From: Deltaproteobacteria bacterium | GTDB taxonomy: Bacteria > Desulfobacterota > Binatia > Binatales > Binataceae | DNA: 6,396 nucleotides | Assembly: GCA_021786815.1 (NCBI GenBank) | Contig: JAJYMR010000118.1 | Coordinates: 1-6,396 of the forward strand | Direction: 5' to 3' | Part shown: one piece after another, positions 1 to 4,408 of the stretch | Layout: every line of letters begins with the position of its first letter | Numbering within the stretch: position 1 is the stretch's first letter | The notes under the pieces: generated by a model | Databases searched by the model: none | What the model was told of the DNA's origin: nothing | Seen by the model: the letters and a program-made list of their open reading frames with translations, nothing else | Translations under genes and position numbers: made by a program

Positions 1-299
1 GCGTTGTCCTCCGAAGGGTCGAGGTTCAAGCGTCTCTTCGCTATCGCATCGTTAGCAAATCTTATGATACATCACCAATGTGCCGTAGCGCAGGCCTGGC
101 ATGCCTCCGGTCTCGTTGCGGGCGTGTGCACGCTGCGCAATGCTCTGCGCCGCTCTTCCCCCATGCCGGTGTTTCTGCTGAACCCGCCGAACCACAAAGC
201 GGCCGATTCTGAAACCGACCGTCTCCCCACAGCCGAACGGACGCGGCTGAGCCGCGCCCTGCGGCTCGCGAAAAGGTCCTTATGTGATTGGGATTTCCG
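1..299. other. Left-edge region without a supported gene
   Basis: This stretch lies on the 3' side of the minus-strand tRNA-Gly. Reading frames are open in places, but their translations are rich in Arg, Ser, Ala and Pro, run through the tRNA, and show no motif I recognise. No second tRNA could be folded here, although in E. coli tRNA-Cys and tRNA-Leu follow the equivalent tRNA-Gly. The only structure I can support is the pair of overlapping inverted repeats at 242-267, listed separately. The first 50 or so bases could belong to something extending off the left edge, but I cannot identify it. Confidence 0.6.
242..267. repeat. Overlapping inverted repeats 3' of tRNA-Gly
   Basis: Two stem-loops share one arm. 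CGCGGC (242-247) pairs with GCCGCG (251-256) across a 3-nt loop. GAGCCGC (249-255) pairs with GCGGCTC (261-267) across a 5-nt loop. On the minus strand they would appear in the tRNA-Gly transcript about 33 nt after the CCA end, so they could help end or process it. There is no run of U after either hairpin, so this is not a canonical intrinsic terminator. The pairing is seen directly; the role is inferred. Confidence 0.45.
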
Positions 300-375
300 T
301 GGAGCGGGTGATCGGTTTCGAACCGACGACCTTGTGCTTGGCAAGCACACGCTCTACCAACTGAGCTACACCCGC
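300..375 (-). tRNA. tRNA-Gly(GCC), complete with encoded CCA
   Basis: Read 375 to 300 on the minus strand, this 76-nt gene folds as a full cloverleaf. The acceptor stem GCGGGTG/CACCCGC is perfect. The D arm is GCTC/GAGC. The anticodon stem TGTGC/GCACA encloses the loop TTGCCAA, giving anticodon GCC, which reads GGC and GGT glycine codons. The T arm is GTCGG/CCGAT, with one G-U pair, around TTCGAAA. The discriminator is T, followed by a genome-encoded CCA at 300-302. A promoter lies just upstream at 389-417. It is co-oriented with the cyclase-family gene and pgsA, resembling the E. coli pgsA-glyW order, but its own promoter argues for separate transcription. Confidence 0.97.
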
Positions 376-388
376 CCCGGAACTGAAA

Positions 389-417
389 TTTGTAACAGTT
401 TACGCGCCCGCGGCCAA
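389..417 (-). promoter_or_regulatory. Putative sigma70-type promoter of tRNA-Gly
   Basis: On the minus strand, TTGGCC (412-417) is a 4/6 match to the -35 box. After a 17-nt spacer comes TACAAA (389-394), a 4/6 match to the -10 box. The 13 nt between the -10 box and the mature tRNA end in a GC-rich CCGGG, as often seen at stringently controlled stable-RNA promoters. This is inferred from spacing and consensus only. Confidence 0.5.
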
Positions 418-438
418 GCACCCCGCTCGCGCGGGCGC
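418..438. repeat. GC-rich stem-loop upstream of the tRNA promoter
   Basis: CCCGC (422-426) and GCGGG (431-435) form a 5-bp stem around a 4-nt loop, which reads GCGA, a GNRA tetraloop, on the minus strand. A further 3 bp can form with one bulge. It sits between the cyclase-family gene and the tRNA promoter, so it could end read-through from the gene. It has no T-run on either side, so terminator function is only a possibility. Confidence 0.3.
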
Positions 439-479
439 GTATCCCGTGACTTACCGCCCTTAGCTGCTCCACCTCTAGC

Positions 480-506
480 GCGGTCGAGCATCAATCGAAC
501 GACCGC
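480..506. repeat. 7-bp inverted repeat downstream of the cyclase gene
   Basis: GCGGTCG (480-486) and CGACCGC (500-506) are perfect complements separated by 13 nt. The repeat begins about 50 nt after the stop codon of the minus-strand hydrolase. It could stabilise or terminate that transcript. No U-tract follows, so it is not a standard Rho-independent terminator. Confidence 0.35.
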
Positions 507-554
507 CTACGCGATTTCGCAGACTGAGCGCGCGTCGACCCTCCCTGCGCCCTC

Positions 555-1520
555 TTACTTGATCACTACGGGATTCACCGGCGAGCCCGCGCCGCCGACG
601 ATCTTGAGCGGAGCGCCGACGAAAAGGAACGTGTACTGGCCATCCTTGGCGCAGTCCTCGGCCAGGTCGGTGAGCCAATCGATTTCGTTGAAGATAACGC
701 CCTGGTAATGGAGCAGCGCCATGTGGAGCGGCAGCGTGGTCCCGCTCTCGTCATGAGCGCTCTGCTCGCTCGCGATCGTGTCCGTCCCGAGCGACGGAAT
801 CTCCATCTCGTGGAACCACTTCACAAGCTCCAGGCTGTAGCCGAGGCCGGGCTCGTTGAACTGGCCTTTCGGGAAAATCCCCTCCATTCCCTTGTCATAG
901 AAAAGCTTGAGCCATCCGGTGTGGATCAGAATGATGTCGTGCTTCTCGATGGTCACGCCCTGCTTCTTCGCCGCTCCGAGCAAATCGTCGAGCGTGATCC
1001 TTTCGCCGGCGTCGAGATGCGGCTTGCCCTTGTAACGTGCGGCGTCGATAAGCACGCCTCGTCCGACCACGCCGTGCTCCGCGATCGGCTGGATCGAGCA
1101 TTTCTGAAGTCCGCCAATCGTCGTCTTGGCGTCGTAGCCGTTGTAGATCGTCTCGCCGTGCCATACGTGGCCGAGCGCGTCGTACTGGGTGCTGCCCTGC
1201 AGGTACATCACGATCACGTCGTCGGCGTACTCCAGTCCGCCCGGCATCGCCTGCGCCCGTCCGCTGATATAGAAGCCCTTGTCCATCGCCATCGTGCGCA
1301 TCGGCTGCGAGCGCGTAGGAAACAACGGGTCGCCCTGCGGGCGCGCAACGGGGACGCCAAGCGTAAAGACCTTGCCCTGCTGGACGGCCTTGATTCCGCG
1401 CAACACTTCTTTGTTGGTGAGAAAATTCAGGCCGCCGAGTTCGTCGTTCGCGCCCCATCGGCCCCAGTTCTTGGGCGCGTCCTTCAGGAGTTCGCTGAAA
1501 GGTACCGGTTTCTGAGCCAT
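555..1520 (-). CDS. Cyclase-family (kynurenine formamidase-like) metal-dependent hydrolase
   Basis: The predicted protein has 321 residues, with no signal peptide or membrane segment, so it is probably cytoplasmic. It fits the cyclase family (PF04199), which contains KynB-type arylformamidases and isatin hydrolase-like enzymes. The N-terminal block NWGRWGANDELGGLNF (residues 18-33) is typical of the longer (over 300 aa) cyclase-family branch. The metal-site region is QGSTQYDALGH at 108-118. Against the KynB motif HxGTHxDxxxH, Asp114 and His118 are kept, but Gln108 and Gln112 replace histidines. C-terminal ligands are probably His266 (LPLH) and Glu279 (FNEI). I chose the ATG at 1518-1520 because AGAAGG ends 9 nt before it. 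An ATG at 1527-1529 touches that Shine-Dalgarno sequence, and an ORF start at 1604 would leave a poor-quality N-terminal extension. It lies downstream of pgsA in the same direction but appears to have its own promoter (1642-1671). The substrate cannot be told; no other tryptophan-degradation gene is present. Confidence 0.92.
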   Translation of the reverse strand: MAQKPVPFSELLKDAPKNWGRWGANDELGGLNFLTNKEVLRGIKAVQQGKVFTLGVPVARPQGDPLFPTRSQPMRTMAMDKGFYISGRAQAMPGGLEYADDVIVMYLQGSTQYDALGHVWHGETIYNGYDAKTTIGGLQKCSIQPIAEHGVVGRGVLIDAARYKGKPHLDAGERITLDDLLGAAKKQGVTIEKHDIILIHTGWLKLFYDKGMEGIFPKGQFNEPGLGYSLELVKWFHEMEIPSLGTDTIASEQSAHDESGTTLPLHMALLHYQGVIFNEIDWLTDLAEDCAKDGQYTFLFVGAPLKIVGGAGSPVNPVVIK

Positions 1521-1641
1521 CGCATCCATCCTTCTGGCAAAAAGGTAAGGAGGGCCTGAGCGGTCCGATACGCGTCCAACGGCTGACGGACGCTCGCGCG
1601 CCACTCCCGTCTCTTTACATTGCCCCGCCGCGGACGAGGCT

Positions 1642-1671
1642 ACGCTAGGTCCATCGCGGCGGAACTGTCAA
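1642..1671 (-). promoter_or_regulatory. Putative promoter of the cyclase-family gene
   Basis: On the minus strand a perfect TTGACA -35 box (1666-1671) is followed after 18 nt by TAGCGT (1642-1647). Transcription would start near 1635 and give a leader of about 115 nt before the ATG at 1520. It lies in the gap after the pgsA stop codon at 1714, so the hydrolase need not depend on pgsA transcription. The candidate nadB promoter carries the same TAGCGT hexamer. Confidence 0.5.
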
Positions 1672-1713
1672 GAATGAACGTGGGAACGAAGCCGCGCGCC
1701 GGGCGCAAACCGA

Positions 1714-2301
1714 TCAGAGAGCGATCCGTTTGGGCGGAAAAGCCTGCGGCCTTGGCCTGAAGACGCGAACCACTCTTATGAAATAGTCAGCGCCCGACCA
1801 GATGCTGACCGCCATCGCGATCCACAGCAGGAACATCCCGGCCGCGAAGAAGTTCACATGCAGGTAGGTGTAATGGATGAGCAGGCCCTGGACCGCCATC
1901 GATTGCAGCACCATCTTGTATTTGCCGAGTTCCTCCGCGCCGACCACCATCCCTTCGGCCGCGGCGATCGCGCGAAGCCCCGTCACCATGATTTCGCGCG
2001 CAACCAGGATCGCGACGAGCCACGCCGGAACCCGCGGCATCCGCGGCATCCCGGCGAGCATGATGAGCGCGCTCAGAACGACGACCTTGTCGGCGAGCGG
2101 ATCGAGGAACTTTCCGAGCGTGGTGCCTGAGCCGTAGCTGCGCGCTATGTACCCGTCGAGAAAGTCACTGATGGTCGCGAAGAAGAACACGCCGGCGGCC
2201 AGCGCCGCGGCGAGCGGCCCGGTGTACAGCAGCAGGTAGACGAGCAGCGGCGCACTCGCGAACCTGAGCAGCGTGATAACGTTGGGAGTCGTCCATGTCA
2301 C
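1714..2301 (-). CDS. pgsA: CDP-diacylglycerol--glycerol-3-phosphate 3-phosphatidyltransferase (PGP synthase)
   Basis: This integral membrane enzyme transfers the phosphatidyl group of CDP-diacylglycerol to sn-glycerol 3-phosphate, giving phosphatidylglycerophosphate, the committed step to phosphatidylglycerol and cardiolipin. The CDP-alcohol phosphotransferase signature DG-x2-AR-x8-G-x3-D-x3-D is complete (Asp49, Gly50, Ala53, Arg54, Gly63, Asp67, Asp71). The block AREIMVTGLR (101-110) and the GKYK segment (126-129) are PgsA-like rather than PssA-like. Hydrophobic segments lie at about 8-27, 29-45, 73-84, 93-108, 130-143 and 150-168. The C-terminus is basic. With the GTG at 2299-2301 the protein has 195 residues, close to the family size of 180-200. 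The frame stays open to a TTG at 2391 (225 aa), but that adds a hydrophilic stretch without a ribosome site and would place the -10-like TATAAA (2342-2347) inside the gene. No strong Shine-Dalgarno sequence precedes either start, so the start is less certain than the identity. Confidence 0.93.
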   Translation of the reverse strand: MTWTTPNVITLLRFASAPLLVYLLLYTGPLAAALAAGVFFFATISDFLDGYIARSYGSGTTLGKFLDPLADKVVVLSALIMLAGMPRMPRVPAWLVAILVAREIMVTGLRAIAAAEGMVVGAEELGKYKMVLQSMAVQGLLIHYTYLHVNFFAAGMFLLWIAMAVSIWSGADYFIRVVRVFRPRPQAFPPKRIAL

Positions 2302-2341
2302 GCGCGAAACCCGGCGCGCCCAAAGCTTGCGCTGAAGCGGC

Positions 2342-2370
2342 TTTATAGAGCGCCTATCTCGAAAAATAGG
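2342..2370 (-). promoter_or_regulatory. Possible pgsA promoter region with inverted repeat
   Basis: On the minus strand, TATAAA (2342-2347) is a 5/6 match to the -10 box, about 40 nt before the GTG at 2301, which favours that start. I see no good -35 hexamer at 16-18 nt; the nearest TTGCCC is 21 nt away. Just upstream, CCTAT (2353-2357) and ATAGG (2366-2370) form an inverted repeat with an 8-nt gap, occupying the -35 position. It could be an operator or a stem-loop. Only the sequences are certain. Confidence 0.3.
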
Positions 2371-2411
2371 GCAATCACGTTGCTGGAGCAATCATCGCCG
2401 CGCGCGCATGC

Positions 2412-2440
2412 TTGACGCCCGATTCCGCGGCGCATAGCGT
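2412..2440 (+). promoter_or_regulatory. Putative nadB promoter
   Basis: TTGACG (2412-2417) is a 5/6 match to the -35 box and is followed after 17 nt by TAGCGT (2435-2440), a weak -10 box of a kind tolerated in GC-rich genomes. Transcription would begin near 2447. That rules out the upstream in-frame ATG at 2444 and supports the ATG at 2492, leaving a leader of about 45 nt. I see no NAD-sensing riboswitch or clear NadR/NiaR operator. Confidence 0.4.
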
Positions 2441-2491
2441 CGAATGACACCCGCTGCAATCGAACCCTGGCGACGGGTAGTGTTTCTCCGC

Positions 2492-4090
2492 ATGAGCAAC
2501 TCCCCCCTGGACTGCGACTTCCTCGTAATCGGTGGCGGAATCGCGGGCTTGATGTTCGCTATCAAGGCCGCGGAGGCCGGAACCGTCATCGTCCTGACCA
2601 AGGCCGAAAGCGCCGAGGCCAACACCGCCTATGCGCAGGGCGGAATCGCGAGCGTCTGGAGCGTCGAGGACACCTTCGAATCCCATATCGAGGACACGCT
2701 TCGCGCCGGCGCCGGGCTATGCGATCGAAACGCGGTCGAAAGCATCGTCCGGGAAGGCCCGGACACCGTCCGCGAACTCATCCGTTTCGGCACCCGCTTC
2801 ACCCGGGTCGAAGCCGGCGGCGAGGACGAATACGATCTCGGCCGCGAGGGCGGCCACAGCCATCGCCGCGTGCTCCACGCGCAGGATCTGACCGGGCGCG
2901 AGATCATGCGAGCGCTCGGCGAAGTCGCCTCGGCCCATCCCAACATCCGGATCCTCGAGAACCACGTCGCGGTCAACCTGCTGACCGAAAGATTCAACGG
3001 CTCGGCTGCGTGCTGGGGCGTGTACGTTCTCGACCGGATGACGGGCAAGGTCGGCAGGATCGTCGCGCCGGTCACGATGCTGGCGACGGGCGGCGCGGGC
3101 AAGGTCTATCTGTACACGAGCAACCCGGACATCGCCTCGGGCGACGGGGTTGCGATGGCGTATCGGGCGGGCGCGCCGGTCGGCAACATGGAGTTCATCC
3201 AGTTCCATCCGACCTGCCTTTACCATCCCGCCGCCAAGTCGTTCCTGATCTCCGAGGCGCTTCGCGGCGAGGGCGCGATCCTGCGGCTTCCCGACGGCAC
3301 GCCGTTCATGAAGAAGTATCATCCCGACGGCGAACTTGCGCCGCGCGACATCGTCGCCCGCGCGATCGACGCCGAGATGAAACGGCTTGGGCTCGACTTC
3401 GTTTACCTAGATCTGAGCCATCGCGAGGCCGGTTTCATCCGCAACCGGTTCCCGAACATCTTCAAGCGATGCTTGAGCTATGGGATCGACATGACGGCGC
3501 AGCCGATCCCGGTGGTTCCAGCCGCGCACTATATGTGCGGCGGCGTGGTGACAGACCTCCACGCGCGCACCTCGATTGCGCGCCTTTACGCCGCGGGCGA
3601 GGTCGCGATGACGGGGCTTCACGGCGCGAACCGGCTCGCGTCGAACTCGCTGCTCGAGGCGGCCGTGATGGGCCGGCGCGCGGCGGCCGCGGCCTCGAAA
3701 GATCTCGCGGCGGCGCGTGGCCGGCTGGTTCCGGAATTCGCTCAGTGGGATCCCGGGCGCGCAATCAAAAGCGAAGAGCGCGTGCTCATCTCCCAGAGCT
3801 GGGACGAAATCCGCCGCCTGATGTGGAATTACGTCGGGATCGTGCGCAGCGACCGGCGCCTGGCGCGCGCGACCCGACGGCTGGAACTGCTCAACCAGGA
3901 GATACACAGCTACTACTGGGATCACCTGCTCGATTCGGACCTGATCGAGCTTCGCAACCTTGTCACGGTCGCAGAGCTGATCGTGCGCTCCGCCACGACG
4001 CGCAAGGAGTCGCGCGGACTCCATTACAATATCGACCATCCCGAGCGCGACGACGCGAACTGGCTGCGTCCCACGATAATCGCGAAATAA
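2492..4090 (+). CDS. nadB: L-aspartate oxidase (quinolinate synthetase B)
   Basis: This cytoplasmic flavoenzyme oxidises L-aspartate to iminoaspartate, using oxygen or fumarate, for the first step of de novo NAD synthesis; NadA then makes quinolinate. The 532-residue product aligns along its length with E. coli NadB (540 aa). The FAD-binding Rossmann motif GGGIAG is at 14-19. TAYAQGGIA (45-53) and REGGHSHRR (118-126) are family hallmarks. Residues matching the E. coli active site are present: Glu119, His239 (QFHP), Glu255 (SEALRGEG), Arg285 (ELAPRD), His346 (PAAHY) and Arg381 (GANR). The C-terminal helical domain has the typical WNYVGIVR (445-452) and RKESRGLH (504-511). I chose the ATG at 2492 because it gives the normal short N-terminus; an in-frame ATG at 2444 adds 16 unlike residues, and neither start has a strong Shine-Dalgarno sequence. 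Divergent from pgsA. nadA and nadC are not in the window. No key residue is missing. Confidence 0.98.
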   Translation: MSNSPLDCDFLVIGGGIAGLMFAIKAAEAGTVIVLTKAESAEANTAYAQGGIASVWSVEDTFESHIEDTLRAGAGLCDRNAVESIVREGPDTVRELIRFGTRFTRVEAGGEDEYDLGREGGHSHRRVLHAQDLTGREIMRALGEVASAHPNIRILENHVAVNLLTERFNGSAACWGVYVLDRMTGKVGRIVAPVTMLATGGAGKVYLYTSNPDIASGDGVAMAYRAGAPVGNMEFIQFHPTCLYHPAAKSFLISEALRGEGAILRLPDGTPFMKKYHPDGELAPRDIVARAIDAEMKRLGLDFVYLDLSHREAGFIRNRFPNIFKRCLSYGIDMTAQPIPVVPAAHYMCGGVVTDLHARTSIARLYAAGEVAMTGLHGANRLASNSLLEAAVMGRRAAAAASKDLAAARGRLVPEFAQWDPGRAIKSEERVLISQSWDEIRRLMWNYVGIVRSDRRLARATRRLELLNQEIHSYYWDHLLDSDLIELRNLVTVAELIVRSATTRKESRGLHYNIDHPERDDANWLRPTIIAK

Positions 4091-4170
4091 CAGTCGCGAG
4101 GCCTGCCGGTGCTCAGTCAGAAATCCAACGCCTGAACACGGCTGCTCAATCTCCTCCCCGGTCCGAGAGC

Positions 4171-4215
4171 ATGGACCTGATGCACCCGTGCAACCTGATG
4201 TGTTGCACTGTCTAA
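4171..4215 (+). CDS. Cys-rich 14-codon micro-ORF (speculative)
   Basis: ATG at 4171 to TAA at 4213-4215 would encode MDLMHPCNLMCCTV, with three cysteines, two adjacent. The preceding GAGAGC is at best a poor ribosome site. The ORF coincides with the direct and inverted repeats in this spacer, so the apparent peptide may just reflect them. Cysteine-rich leader peptides that sense Cys supply are known in some bacteria, but nothing downstream is a cysteine-synthesis gene. Most likely chance; listed because it starts and ends cleanly inside an otherwise unexplained gap. Confidence 0.12.
   Translation: MDLMHPCNLMCCTV
4175..4208 (+). repeat. Direct repeat ACCTGATG and inverted repeat GTGCAAC/GTTGCAC
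   Basis: ACCTGATG occurs at 4175-4182 and again at 4193-4200, an 18-bp period. GTGCAAC (4188-4194) and GTTGCAC (4202-4208) form a perfect 7-bp stem with a 7-nt loop, and another TGCAC half-site lies at 4181-4185. The layout could be an operator for a dimeric regulator or an RNA hairpin after nadB. I do not recognise it as a known box. Confidence 0.4.
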
Positions 4216-4271
4216 TTCGCGGCGCGCGAGCAGCAACATACTCTGAGCAAAAGCTTCGCTCCGGACAGTAT

Positions 4272-4310
4272 CTTGCCGCTGGGCAGCAAGGGCATACTAA
4301 TTGCTGACCC
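4272..4310 (+). promoter_or_regulatory. Mutually exclusive hairpins upstream of the transglutaminase gene
   Basis: Element B, GGGCAGCAAG (4281-4290), can pair two ways. With upstream CTTGCCGC (4272-4279), its part GCAGCAAG forms a stem of seven pairs with one mismatch and a 3-nt loop. With downstream TTGCTGACCC (4301-4310), GGGCAGCAA forms nine pairs with a single bulged A and an 11-nt loop. Both cannot form together, which is the layout of a switching leader. A further GGGCAGC/ATTGCTGAC copy follows at 4324-4340. No poly-U terminator or sequestered ribosome site is evident, so function is unproven. Confidence 0.3.
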
Positions 4311-4340
4311 CACTCATCGGGACGGGCAGCGATTGCTGAC
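4300..4340 (+). repeat. 9-bp direct repeat ATTGCTGAC
   Basis: ATTGCTGAC lies at 4300-4308 and again at 4332-4340, offset by 32 bp. Each copy is preceded by GGGCAGC (4281-4287 and 4324-4330), at 12 and 1 nt distance, so the second block looks like a compressed copy of the first. This may be a local duplication with an internal deletion, or two binding sites of one regulator. Confidence 0.4.
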
Positions 4341-4408
4341 GACGAGTCAAAATGCTCCGGTCGCCCGGTACAGACGTCGCCCGCGAGACAAAAAGGGGTA
4401 CCGCATCG

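Larger units (their letters stand above)
4091..4408. other. Repeat-rich intergenic region between nadB and the transglutaminase gene
   Basis: This 318-bp gap has no long gene on either strand. It contains a 7-bp inverted repeat with an overlapping direct repeat (4175-4208), a 14-codon micro-ORF (4171-4215), and a cluster of CAGCAA and TTGCTG elements (4231-4340) with competing hairpins. No U-tract terminator follows nadB. No clear promoter stands out; the best pair is TTGCCG (4273-4278) with TACTAA (4295-4300) at 16-nt spacing, which is weak. The region is unusually long for this gene-dense window. Confidence 0.6.

Noticed and set aside
16..50. GAGGTTCAAGC resembling a tRNA T-loop on the plus strand
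   Set aside because: The flanking bases form only a short stem with G-U pairs around a 6-nt loop. There is no proper acceptor strand or CCA after it, and the rest would lie outside the window.
4..708. 234-codon plus-strand open frame at the left edge
   Set aside because: It runs straight through the tRNA-Gly gene and into the antisense of the hydrolase gene, and its translation has no recognisable motif.
708..1559. 283-codon plus-strand open frame
   Set aside because: Antisense to the cyclase-family gene, whose conserved motifs are clear. The plus-frame translation shows no family features.
4098..4114. Hairpin just after nadB as a terminator
   Set aside because: The stem needs a bulge and a G-U pair, and no T-run follows.
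2719..4215. 498-codon open frame overlapping nadB in another plus frame
   Set aside because: It lies almost wholly over nadB, which is unmistakable. Its translation is an Arg/Pro/Gly/Ser-rich string without motifs, as expected from a shifted frame of GC-rich DNA.
4301..4361. TTGCTG copies as -35 boxes for the transglutaminase gene
   Set aside because: No acceptable -10 hexamer lies 16-18 nt downstream of either copy.
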